Origin: Agrilactobacillus composti DSM 18527 = JCM 14202
GTDB taxonomy: Bacteria > Bacillota > Bacilli > Lactobacillales > Lactobacillaceae
Direction of reading: 5' to 3'
Length of the DNA stretch: 64,000 nucleotides
Assembly: GCF_001436375.1 (NCBI RefSeq)
Contig: NZ_AZGA01000005.1
Span: 1 to 64,000 of the forward strand
Positions 25,877 through 33,720 of the stretch are shown here, in pieces. The notes below the pieces were generated by a model. The model saw only the letters and a list, made by a program, of their open reading frames with translations, was not told the origin of the DNA and searched no databases. The translations under genes and the position numbers were made by a program. Numbering within the stretch: the stretch's first letter is position 1; every line of letters begins with the position of its first letter.

Positions 25877-28303
25877 CTAAATTTCTTGTTCTGTTCGTTG
25901 AATAATATCGTCTTGGGTTTCCTTGGATAACCCCACGAAGAAGGCGGAGTACCCCGCCACCCGCACGATCAAGTCCCGGTGCTTTTCCGGCTGGGCTTGG
26001 GCGTCTAACAAGGTTTGCCGGGAGACAATGTTATATTGCACATGGTAGCCCTCCAAGCGGTTGAAGAAGGTCCGCAATAGGGCAATGAGCTTCAGACAGT
26101 TCTCCGGGGTGCGGAGAATTTGTGGGGACATCTTTTGATTTAGCAACACGCCGCCAGTAATGGCTTTGGTATCGAGTTTCGACACACTCTTGAACACTGT
26201 CGTGGGGCCGTTGACATCCATGGCATGCGCTGGCGAACAGCCTTCTGCTATCGGTGTCCGGGCGAACCGGCCATCCGGCGTAGCCAAGGTGCTGTGACCC
26301 TGACCCACGTTGGCCGAAATGGAACTGGTGCCGGCATAACGCAAGCCACCAATGGGACCGCGGCCATAACGGGTGTTTTTATACTTGGCGATTTCATCAA
26401 TATAAGGCGCATAAGCGTCTACCAATAATTGATCCACGGCATCGTCGTCATTGCCGAATTTTGGTGCGTCATTTAGCAGCATTTGCCGAATCCGTTCACC
26501 TTCGGCACCTTTGAAGTTTGTTTGCAAAGCTTGCCACAATTGGGCGGGGGTCAAGCGTTGTTCTTCAAAGACCAATTGTTTAATGGCGCTCAAGGAATCG
26601 GCTAAGTTGGCGATACCCACTTGCAGGCCACTGATGAAGTCGTAAACCGCGCCGCCTTCTTTGATAGTCTTGCCCCGGCCGATACAATCTTCGGTGAGGG
26701 TGGAACAAAGAATGTCCGGATAACCCTGTTCCAGTACTAAATCACAGGTGTTTTCAATGATGACACTCTGCCGGGTCATTTCCCGCAAAGATTTATCCCA
26801 GGCGTCAAACAGCTGCTGATAGCTGGTCATCTGGTTAAAGTGGCCGTAATCCGGCAACAGCCGCTGGCCGGATTCAGGATCCACACCGCCGTTCATGACG
26901 ATCAATAAGGTCCGGGGAAAATTAATGAAACTCATGCCAGTACAGCGATAACCCCACTTGCCGGGGATGGCGGTCTCCACACAACCGATGGCACTGTAAT
27001 TATAAGCATCGGCTTTTTTCACACCTCTAGCGATGAAACTAGGGATAATGACTTCGTCGTTATTAAAAGCCGGCATCCCCAAACCCTGTTTAATCACCGC
27101 CACACAAGCCTGCATAAATTTGTCACTCAACCCTTTGTGGTAACGGACGGTCAGATTAGGTTGGGGCAAATGGGCTTGCGAGACGGCCTGTAAAATCAAA
27201 TAAGATAAGTCATTGACCGCATCTTTACCTTCGGGGGTCTGGCCCCCAATGGTGATGTTTTGGTACAAAGGACTGCCGGCGGAAAATTGGGTATGACCCC
27301 AAGGCCGCACTTTATTAATGGTCAAGGTCTTCAAACATAGATTGGTCAACAGTTCCACGGCTTTATCAGGGGTAATGTGGCCCTGTTGCAAGTCCCGTTG
27401 GTAGAAAGGATTCAAATATTGGTCTAAGCGGCCGTAAGAAACGGAGTGGCCGTTGGACTCGATTTGCAAGACCAAATGGGTCAACCACACAGCTTGTACC
27501 GCTTCTTGGAAAGTTTGCGCCGGTTCGTAAGGTACGTGATTGAGGGTATGGGCCATTTGCAATAATTCTTGGCGGCGCTGACTATCGGTGGTGGCTTGGG
27601 CCTGTTCTAAGGCTAATTTGGCATAGCGCTGGGCAAAGTTTTTCACAGCATTGATGACAATTAAACTGGATTGATAGAAATACCATTGTTTTTGGGCGTT
27701 GATATCCGTGAGGTCTAAATTTTCTAAAGCAGTATTGACCCGAGCTTCGTACCATTTCAAGCCCTTGGTAATAACGCTTTCATAATTGACGGCAATATGG
27801 CCATCCCCGGAGGTAATATTCCCGGTGGCCCCAATGACTCCTAAATCGTAAAGCAGGCGGCTCTTAGGCGGAAAGGCAGCCAAGCCTTTATCTTCTAGGG
27901 TGTTGTTCTGCCAGAAGGGGGCAATGGCTTTTAACTGTGTCTTGGCTTCCGACGTGATGTAAAACACATCCCCGGGGCGTTTTTCGAAACTATCCAATTC
28001 AGCGATGACCCACTTCATGGAATATTCCGGAAAAACCGGGGCCCAACGGTTATGTTGGGCCTGGTTGCCGGCAATCAGGGTATCGGGTTCGATGAAAATC
28101 GACATCTTAGACAAAATGTTCTCTAACATATGGGCCCGCAATAAGTCCACTTGTTCCTGCTGGTGGGCTTGATAAGCCTCAGTGGCCAACACCGCCCGCT
28201 GGGGATCCACGTAAGGTTTGGCCGCTAAAATGCTGTCCCGCAGCCGGGTCATCTTGTGGGTCAAGGTGCCAAAGGGGTTATTTTGAGTTTGAATTGTTTG
28301 CAT
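25877..28303 (-). CDS. Glycyl radical enzyme of the YbiW/PflD group (808 aa)
   Basis: Oxygen-sensitive radical enzyme of the pyruvate formate-lyase superfamily. The catalytic cysteine is Cys441 in AIGCVETAIPG and the radical glycine is Gly784 in RVAGYSAFF. One Cys followed by Val-Glu is the dehydratase/lyase pattern, not the Cys-Cys pair of true pyruvate formate-lyase. The ATG at 28303 is chosen because AGGAGG ends 8 bases before it; the ATG at 28309 is too close. The promoter is TTGAAC, 17-bp spacer, TATAAT, on the minus strand. With fsa, an activase and a DeoR regulator it forms a full module. From memory and unchecked, YbiW/PflD enzymes have been assigned to ring-opening of 1,5-anhydroglucitol 6-phosphate to a 1-deoxy ketose phosphate that FSA cleaves. 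Confidence 0.85.
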   Translation of the reverse strand: MQTIQTQNNPFGTLTHKMTRLRDSILAAKPYVDPQRAVLATEAYQAHQQEQVDLLRAHMLENILSKMSIFIEPDTLIAGNQAQHNRWAPVFPEYSMKWVIAELDSFEKRPGDVFYITSEAKTQLKAIAPFWQNNTLEDKGLAAFPPKSRLLYDLGVIGATGNITSGDGHIAVNYESVITKGLKWYEARVNTALENLDLTDINAQKQWYFYQSSLIVINAVKNFAQRYAKLALEQAQATTDSQRRQELLQMAHTLNHVPYEPAQTFQEAVQAVWLTHLVLQIESNGHSVSYGRLDQYLNPFYQRDLQQGHITPDKAVELLTNLCLKTLTINKVRPWGHTQFSAGSPLYQNITIGGQTPEGKDAVNDLSYLILQAVSQAHLPQPNLTVRYHKGLSDKFMQACVAVIKQGLGMPAFNNDEVIIPSFIARGVKKADAYNYSAIGCVETAIPGKWGYRCTGMSFINFPRTLLIVMNGGVDPESGQRLLPDYGHFNQMTSYQQLFDAWDKSLREMTRQSVIIENTCDLVLEQGYPDILCSTLTEDCIGRGKTIKEGGAVYDFISGLQVGIANLADSLSAIKQLVFEEQRLTPAQLWQALQTNFKGAEGERIRQMLLNDAPKFGNDDDAVDQLLVDAYAPYIDEIAKYKNTRYGRGPIGGLRYAGTSSISANVGQGHSTLATPDGRFARTPIAEGCSPAHAMDVNGPTTVFKSVSKLDTKAITGGVLLNQKMSPQILRTPENCLKLIALLRTFFNRLEGYHVQYNIVSRQTLLDAQAQPEKHRDLIVRVAGYSAFFVGLSKETQDDIIQRTEQEI

Positions 28304-28345
28304 AACCATTGCCTCCTATTAAATTTCAAACGAAGCGTATAAATA

Positions 28346-28357
28346 TTTCTTTCGTAA
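28346..28357 (-). promoter_or_regulatory. Candidate DeoR operator before the glycyl radical enzyme
   Basis: The minus strand reads TTACGAAAGAAA, 43 bp before the start codon and just past the TATAAT box of the promoter. It matches TTACGAACGAAA at 29244-29255 in 11 of 12 positions; the two sites lie in front of the two transcription units of this locus. Confidence 0.55.
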
Positions 28358-28360
28358 CTA

Positions 28361-28389
28361 ATTATAATCAATTTTGTTGGAAAGTTCAA
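28361..28389 (-). promoter_or_regulatory. Promoter of the glycyl radical enzyme-fsa operon
   Basis: On the minus strand TTGAAC is followed after exactly 17 bp by TATAAT, close to the housekeeping consensus. Confidence 0.7.
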
Positions 28390-28413
28390 TTTTTTCGCCA
28401 AAAAAATACAAGC

Positions 28414-29169
28414 CTAAGCATCGACTTGTATCAATTGGACGCCATTTTGGGTTAAAACCCGGCTGCAGGCTTGGGGAATCCCGCTGTCCGTGACCACTGT
28501 GTGCACTTTATCCGCGGTAAAAGACCGGATAATACTAGGGGCATTAAACTTACTGGAATCCGTTAAAATATTGAGATCCTTGGCATTTTCGGCCATGGCC
28601 TGGACGATATCCGTGCGCATGATGTCATTGCCATAAAACCCGGTGTTAGGATCAAAGCCATCAGTCCCAATAAATAACTGGCCTACCCGGAAGTTGGCCA
28701 GGGCGGCTTTAGCCATGGGACCCACCACCACTTGGGAATCAGATTGATATTTACCTCCCAATAAAAACACATCTAAATTCGGGTAACGTTCCACGAAATT
28801 GGCGATGAAATAAGAAATGGTAATAATGGTGACATGCTTATCTAGCTTACCTAATTGCGCCGCTAAAAGGGCACAGGTGGAGCCGGATTCAATCATGATG
28901 GTCTCGTCTACTTCCACCATCTGGGCCGCACGTTGGGCGATGCGCAGCTTGGTATCGTAGTTTTGGGCCAGACGATAGCTCAGGTTATTGGGATTGTTGA
29001 TCAAGGCAAACCCGTGCTTGCGCTGCAGGAGGCCTTTATCCTCTAACTTGGTTAAATCCTTGCGAATGGTAACTTTTGAAACATGTAATTTATCGGCAAG
29101 CTGGGTCACGTCAATTTTCTTGGCGTCATTGACCAGCTGTAGTATTTTATCGGCACGATCATTTGGCAT
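28414..29169 (-). CDS. DeoR family transcriptional regulator (251 aa)
   Basis: Sugar-phosphate-responsive repressor. An N-terminal DeoR helix-turn-helix (MPNDRADKILQLV..., VTQLADKLHVSKVTIRKDL) precedes a DeoR C-terminal sensor domain with IMIESGSTCALLA and FIGTDGFDPNTGFY. The ATG at 29169 has GGAGG 10 bases upstream; an in-frame start further up at 29202 has none. It lies between the glycyl radical enzyme operon and the activase gene and probably controls both through the TTACGAAnGAAA sites. The effector is likely the phosphorylated substrate or product of the pathway. Confidence 0.85.
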   Translation of the reverse strand: MPNDRADKILQLVNDAKKIDVTQLADKLHVSKVTIRKDLTKLEDKGLLQRKHGFALINNPNNLSYRLAQNYDTKLRIAQRAAQMVEVDETIMIESGSTCALLAAQLGKLDKHVTIITISYFIANFVERYPNLDVFLLGGKYQSDSQVVVGPMAKAALANFRVGQLFIGTDGFDPNTGFYGNDIMRTDIVQAMAENAKDLNILTDSSKFNAPSIIRSFTADKVHTVVTDSGIPQACSRVLTQNGVQLIQVDA

Positions 29170-29243
29170 TGTGCTATATCCTCCAATCACTTTATTTAGC
29201 ATGTTAGCTTATAAAACAGTAGTTTCAAAAACAAGTGATTTAT

Positions 29244-29255
29244 TTACGAACGAAA
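29244..29255 (+). promoter_or_regulatory. Candidate DeoR operator at the activase promoter
   Basis: TTACGAACGAAA overlaps the likely -35 (TTTACG, 29243-29248) of a promoter whose -10 is TATATT at 29266-29271. It matches the motif before the glycyl radical enzyme gene in 11 of 12 positions. Confidence 0.55.
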
Positions 29256-29303
29256 CTGATTGTGCTATATTATAGGTGCATTCAGTCAAAGGAGGGGATT
29301 TCG

Positions 29304-30131
29304 ATGCCACCAATCACTGTGGATCAAACCAAACCAACGCCGGCAGACACCCAACTCAAGGGTCTAATTTTTAATATCCAAAAATTTAGTTTAAACGATG
29401 GCCCCGGCATTCGCACCGTGGTTTTCTTCAAAGGGTGTCCTTTACGTTGTGCTTGGTGTGCCAATCCGGAGTCTCAAAGTGGGCTGCCGGAAACCATGCA
29501 AGCCGAAACCCGGTCACAACCTAAAACAGTTGGCACCTATCAAACCGTTGATGAAGTCATGGCCACGATCTTAGAAGATTTACCCTTTTACGAAGAATCC
29601 GGCGGTGGGGTGACCTTATCCGGTGGGGAAGTGTTGTTTCAACCCAAATTTGCCATCGCCTTAGCCAAAGCCATCAAAGCCCACGGTATTCACCTGGCCT
29701 GTGAGACCACCGGGTTCGCCCAACCGGCAATTTTTGAAGAATTTATGGCATATGTGGATTTAATGTATTACGACTGTAAGCAGTGGGACACCGCCCAACA
29801 TAAAGTGGGGACGGGTTTGGGTAATGAATTAGTTCTGGCTAACTTAAAGCTAGCCGTTGCCGCCAAACAGAACCTTTGTGTCCGCATCCCAGTGATCCCC
29901 GGGTTTAATTATAGCGACACCGACGCCCAGCACTTCGCCCAATTGTTTAACCAACTGGGTATAAATGACGTGGAATTATTGCCATTCCATCAATTTGGCC
30001 TAAAAAAATACGCCGACTTGCATCGCAAATATGCGTTAGCTGACGTAAAACAGTTACAAACTGCTGATTTATTAAGCTTTCAACGAATTCTTGTACAGCA
30101 AGGGATCACTGCTAAAATCAACGGGTGGTAA
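29304..30131 (+). CDS. Glycyl radical enzyme activase, radical SAM (275 aa)
   Basis: Installs the glycyl radical on the neighbouring enzyme using S-adenosylmethionine and a 4Fe-4S cluster. Cys45, Cys49 and Cys52 in GCPLRCAWCANPE give the CxxxCxxC motif. GGGVTLSGGEVLFQP is the SAM-binding GGE region, and LLPFHQFGLKKY is typical of the C-terminal part. The cysteine-rich ferredoxin-like insert that usually follows CAWCxNPE in YbiY/PflC-type activases is missing: the next 45 residues contain no cysteine, so this is a minimal activase like that of pyruvate formate-lyase. The ATG at 29304 follows AAAGGAGGG; the longer frame from 29235 lacks a site. Its stop abuts the stop of the next, convergent gene. 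Confidence 0.87.
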   Translation: MPPITVDQTKPTPADTQLKGLIFNIQKFSLNDGPGIRTVVFFKGCPLRCAWCANPESQSGLPETMQAETRSQPKTVGTYQTVDEVMATILEDLPFYEESGGGVTLSGGEVLFQPKFAIALAKAIKAHGIHLACETTGFAQPAIFEEFMAYVDLMYYDCKQWDTAQHKVGTGLGNELVLANLKLAVAAKQNLCVRIPVIPGFNYSDTDAQHFAQLFNQLGINDVELLPFHQFGLKKYADLHRKYALADVKQLQTADLLSFQRILVQQGITAKINGW

Positions 30132-30902
30132 CTAAAAATCGGTAAAATCATTCGGCGCTGTTAATTGGGCCACCACCTGCATGCGCCAATAATCAGCTTG
30201 CCAATAGCCATCTTTCCATAGTATCGGCGTCAATTGGGCGTAGGTATTGTCGATGATGGCTTTTTGTACGGCTTCAGGTAACGGTTCCAAATCATTGGCA
30301 AAAAATTGCCGCAGCCAATTAGCCAGCCCATGATGCCCATCCGCCAATTGGGTGGGGCGATAGTAATGGGACAGGCGCTTGACTTCAAACCCATGCTGTT
30401 CCAGTAATTCTTGATAAGGTTTAGCATGGGGAAAGAAAAAGTTCAAACTACTGCGCAGGCCGTAGTGGGCCAAACTATGTTTAAAGGCGTCACAAATATA
30501 TTCAATATTATAGGCACCACCGAACTCCGCAATCAATAATCCATTGGGCTGCATCAATTTGGTGATCTGCGCCAACAATAAGTTTTGATCCTCAGGCGGG
30601 ATCCAATGAAAGACCGCATTTGAAAAGACCACGTCGTAGCGGTGGGCATCTTCATAAGTTAAAATATTAGCCTGCATCACGTCTAGTTGTGGAAATTGTA
30701 GCTTCGCTTGTTTCACCATCTCCCAGGAACTATCGATGCCCCGGACAAAGGTGGCTTTGTGGGTCAGCAGTCGGGTCAATTCCCCGGTACCGCTGCCGAT
30801 ATCTAAAATTGCATTACAGTCAGGGACAAATTGCAGCAAATTTTCACCGTATTTTGCCACAAACCCATGATCATGATCATATTCTTCCGCATCCCAATGC
30901 AA
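30132..30902 (-). CDS. Class I SAM-dependent methyltransferase, Tam-like (256 aa)
   Basis: Predicted small-molecule methyltransferase. ILDIGSGTGELT is the SAM-binding motif I, VRGIDSSWEMV carries the acidic residue of motif II, and VVFSNAVFHWIP resembles trans-aconitate 2-methyltransferase and related proteins. The only usable start is TTG at 30902, since a stop codon lies just upstream in frame; GGGGGT about 10 bases before it is a modest ribosome binding site. The substrate is unknown. Its stop codon directly abuts the stop of the activase gene, leaving no room for a terminator between them. Confidence 0.78.
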   Translation of the reverse strand: MHWDAEEYDHDHGFVAKYGENLLQFVPDCNAILDIGSGTGELTRLLTHKATFVRGIDSSWEMVKQAKLQFPQLDVMQANILTYEDAHRYDVVFSNAVFHWIPPEDQNLLLAQITKLMQPNGLLIAEFGGAYNIEYICDAFKHSLAHYGLRSSLNFFFPHAKPYQELLEQHGFEVKRLSHYYRPTQLADGHHGLANWLRQFFANDLEPLPEAVQKAIIDNTYAQLTPILWKDGYWQADYWRMQVVAQLTAPNDFTDF

Positions 30903-31179
30903 ACCAGAAAGACCCCCATCTAAAATTAAGTATTGACGTTATTATAGCAGAGTTTAAGGTTTATGAGGACGAAATTAGAATTAGTTTTGTAAATCAAGGG
31001 AATACACTCAGCGAAAGGTGATGGTCACACGCGATTTTCTGAAACAGGGTCTGCTGGCAGTCCTTAAATTACAAAATAATTTGTTTTTGCGTTATATAAC
31101 ATTATGAAATTTTTAATATTTAATTAGAAAAAATGCTTATTAAAAGAAACCCAACACGTGGACTATACCAAGTAACGGG

Positions 31180-31767
31180 CTATTTAGCGGTGACGCGGAT
31201 GGCATCCCAAATCAGCGGATAGATTTGGGCAAAGCCGTAGTCTTTTTCCAAATACACGCCCCGGCGCAGGTTTAAGCTGTGGTTGTAGACCACATTAAAA
31301 ACCAGGGCCATCACTAAATTCACCGGAAGGTCCTTTAGGATTTTTTGCTGGATGCCAGCCCTTAGCAAGTTGGTCACCAAGTTGTCCACGGCAAGGTCGC
31401 CAACCAGGTTGGCGGTATTTTCGCCTTTCAAAAATTTAATTTGTTGAATTAAAGTCAAACTGTCTGGATCGGCCACCGCATAAGTATAAATCGTGTGGAT
31501 ATAAATCTGAATCCGTTGAGTTAAAGGTAAACTGGTGTCGCTAATTTGTTGAAAATTAGCGGCGCTTTTTATTTTGACCATTTCCCGCTGAAAGACACTG
31601 TCAATTAAGGCCGCCTTATTTTTGAAATACAAATAAACATTGGACTGGGCAATCCCGACTTTCTTGGCCACGCGAATGGTGGAGACAGCGGTGATGCCCT
31701 CGGTTAAAATCAACGTGGCCACGGCGTCTTGAATTTTTATGATTTTATCATCGTCTCGTTTTTTCAT
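31180..31767 (-). CDS. TetR family transcriptional regulator (195 aa)
   Basis: The N-terminal TetR helix-turn-helix reads IQDAVATLILTEGITAVST and IAQSNVYLYFKNKAALI; the ligand domain is unassigned. The ATG at 31767 (MKKRDDDK) is chosen although no Shine-Dalgarno precedes it: a promoter (TTGTCA, 17 bp, TATTTT on the minus strand) ends only about 20 bases upstream, so the mRNA may be nearly leaderless. Two palindromes of the form AAAGATA-N4-TATCTTT lie between it and the divergent NmrA-like gene, which it probably represses together with itself. Confidence 0.82.
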   Translation of the reverse strand: MKKRDDDKIIKIQDAVATLILTEGITAVSTIRVAKKVGIAQSNVYLYFKNKAALIDSVFQREMVKIKSAANFQQISDTSLPLTQRIQIYIHTIYTYAVADPDSLTLIQQIKFLKGENTANLVGDLAVDNLVTNLLRAGIQQKILKDLPVNLVMALVFNVVYNHSLNLRRGVYLEKDYGFAQIYPLIWDAIRVTAK

Positions 31768-31809
31768 AATGTCAGTGTACGCAAAATAAAATTGAAATTC
31801 AAGATTGAC

Positions 31810-31827
31810 AAAGATAGACCTATCTTT
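31810..31827. promoter_or_regulatory. TetR operator 1
   Basis: AAAGATA-GACC-TATCTTT is a perfect palindrome with a 4-base centre, touching the -35 of the tetR promoter. A second copy with the same arms lies 38 bp away. Confidence 0.75.
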
Positions 31828-31847
31828 TATACTAGTCAAAAATAATA

Positions 31848-31865
31848 AAAGATATAGTTATCTTT
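31848..31865. promoter_or_regulatory. TetR operator 2
   Basis: AAAGATA-TAGT-TATCTTT has arms identical to operator 1 and lies 19 bp before the start codon of the NmrA-like gene, where a bound repressor would block it. Confidence 0.75.
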
Positions 31866-31884
31866 TAAAAGAGGGCATTTATTT

Positions 31885-32808
31885 ATGAAAATTACCATGT
31901 TAGGTTCCTTAGGTCATATCAACCAGATCGTCATCCCCCAATTAATCGCCGCTGGCCATACCGTGACGGTGATCACCAGCAGTCCCAAGCGCGTAGCCGC
32001 CATTGAAGCCCTTGGTGCCACCGCCGCCGTGGGGACCATGGCAGATGGGCAATTTTTGACCCAACAATTTCAGAATCAAGATGTGGTTTATCTGATGATA
32101 TCCGGTCCGGCCTTCAACACCACGGATATGATTGCTGGGGCCAAGGCCCAGGGCGAAATTTTTTACCAAGCGATTCAAACTGCGCAGGTGAAAAACGTAG
32201 TGGACTTGAGCAGTATTGGCGCCGATGCAGGGCCAGAAGCCGGGGCGCTATATGCCTATCACTTCATTGAAGATCAATTAAAGCAACTGACAGATGTGAA
32301 CCTGGCCTTTGTGCGCCCGGTGGGATTTTATAGTAATCTCTATAGTCATTTGTCCAACATTAAAGCCCATCATCGCTTGGCCACCCCTAATGATCCTAAT
32401 CTGTTGGCTGCCTATGTGGCCCCAGCCGATATCGCCGCGGTTATTTTGCCCTTATTGACCCAAACCCCTGCAGGTGTGTCGGTCCATTACGCCATCAGCG
32501 ATATGTTCACATTAAACGAATTTGTGACCACCTTGCAGCAGACACCGGCTCTGGCGGATTTGAAAATTGATTTGATATCCGATGCCCAATATGCCGCTGC
32601 CCTGGCAACGAACAAACTGCCTCAAACTGTGATTGACAATTTTGTCCAAATGGTTCGTTTTGAACGGGACCCTGAAAAAGTTTACAGAGATTTGAAGCAA
32701 CATCACCCCACCTATGGCCACGTGAAGTTGGCAGATTTTGCCAGGGCCTATGTCCAAGCTATCCTGGGGGATGCAGATGACGCCAAGGCCAATACTATTG
32801 TGAGTTAA
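31885..32808 (+). CDS. NmrA-like NAD(P)-binding protein (307 aa)
   Basis: Atypical short-chain dehydrogenase of the NmrA/NAD(P)H-binding group. The N-terminal Rossmann start reads MKITMLGSLGHINQIVIP, an incomplete match to GxxGxxG since the middle glycine is replaced (GSLGHIN). VVDLSSIGADAG and FVRPVGFYSNL fit NmrA-like proteins. Such proteins are redox sensors or quinone/electrophile reductases. It is divergent from a TetR gene with two operators, so induction by a small toxic compound is likely. It converges on a second NmrA-like gene (32851) across a shared terminator. Confidence 0.75.
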   Translation: MKITMLGSLGHINQIVIPQLIAAGHTVTVITSSPKRVAAIEALGATAAVGTMADGQFLTQQFQNQDVVYLMISGPAFNTTDMIAGAKAQGEIFYQAIQTAQVKNVVDLSSIGADAGPEAGALYAYHFIEDQLKQLTDVNLAFVRPVGFYSNLYSHLSNIKAHHRLATPNDPNLLAAYVAPADIAAVILPLLTQTPAGVSVHYAISDMFTLNEFVTTLQQTPALADLKIDLISDAQYAAALATNKLPQTVIDNFVQMVRFERDPEKVYRDLKQHHPTYGHVKLADFARAYVQAILGDADDAKANTIVS

Positions 32809-32810
32809 AT

Positions 32811-32848
32811 AAAAAGTGCTGCCTACGATTATGTAAGCAGCACTTTTT
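32811..32848. terminator. Bidirectional terminator between two NmrA-like genes
   Basis: AAAAAGTGCTGC (32811-32822) and GCAGCACTTTTT (32837-32848) form a perfect 12-bp stem with A and T runs at the ends, serving both strands. Confidence 0.9.
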
Positions 32849-32850
32849 GC

Positions 32851-33702
32851 TTATTGGAATAACTCTTTTAATTGGTCGTTCAGGCTAGGGATTTTATACC
32901 CCAGCACGTCTTCGAAGTCCGTGGTGTTTTCGTTGAGTTCCCCATCCCGGATCAAGGCTTGAATAGCCGTGACCACTTTGGCGGTATCTGCCCCTAAATT
33001 GATGGCTGCCTGTTCTTCAAAGGTATCTAATTCTAAGGCTTGCACCTTAAATTCTTTTTCGGCAATTGAAGCCACGGCTTGGGCCAACTCTTCATAAGTA
33101 TGGGCGGGACCAGCGAATTCATAGATGACTTTAGGGTCGTCTAACACTAAGACCTTGGCAGCAGCTTCGGCGTAAAAGCGTTCCAAAGCCCAACCTACCC
33201 GGCCTTCACCACCGGCATAGACGAAAGGTTCACCGGCTTGGGCGGCTTTGAGGCGGCTGAGTTCATCTTCTAAATACCAGTTGTTCCGCAAGAAGCTGTG
33301 GGCCAGCCCACTGTTGTTCAAGGCCAGTTCCGTGTTGCGGTGGTCTTCCGCTAATGGGGCCCGGGCCTCATCGGCATGGGGAAAACTGGTGTAGGCCACA
33401 TATTGCACATCGTTATTTTTAGCAGCGGTGATCACGTTTAAATGTTCTTGAATGCGGGGCAGGGCACCGCCGGGAATCGAGGAGATGAATAACAATCTAT
33501 CCACACCCTTTAAGGCGTTGTGCAAGTCACCGGGGATGGTGTAATCCCCAGGACGAACTTCAATACCCTTGGGCAACAGCTGACTTGCTTTTTCGGTGTT
33601 GCGGGCCAAGGCGATAATGTCTTTGGGGTCAACCAACTTGGCCAAGGTCTTAACGGCCATGGACCCTAACTTGCCAGATGCTGCGGTTACTGCGTATTTC
33701 AC
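32851..33702 (-). CDS. NmrA-like / QorB-type NAD(P)H quinone reductase-like protein (283 aa)
   Basis: The Rossmann motif reads VTAASGKLGSMAV, and LLFISSIPGG, YVAYTSFPHAD and FLRNNWYLE are typical of the QorB/SDR-a family that reduces quinones with NADPH. The start is GTG at 33702 with GGAGG 8 bases upstream. It is 18 bp downstream of the gtrB-like gene, but with its own site, so co-transcription with the gtrA-gtrB pair is possible. It converges on the TetR-controlled NmrA-like gene. Confidence 0.8.
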   Translation of the reverse strand: MKYAVTAASGKLGSMAVKTLAKLVDPKDIIALARNTEKASQLLPKGIEVRPGDYTIPGDLHNALKGVDRLLFISSIPGGALPRIQEHLNVITAAKNNDVQYVAYTSFPHADEARAPLAEDHRNTELALNNSGLAHSFLRNNWYLEDELSRLKAAQAGEPFVYAGGEGRVGWALERFYAEAAAKVLVLDDPKVIYEFAGPAHTYEELAQAVASIAEKEFKVQALELDTFEEQAAINLGADTAKVVTAIQALIRDGELNENTTDFEDVLGYKIPSLNDQLKELFQ

Positions 33703-33720
33703 GAAAATTTCCTCCAGTCG

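Noticed and set aside
25877-28303. True pyruvate formate-lyase
   Set aside because: It has a single catalytic cysteine followed by Val-Glu instead of the Cys-Cys pair, and it neighbours an FSA-type aldolase.
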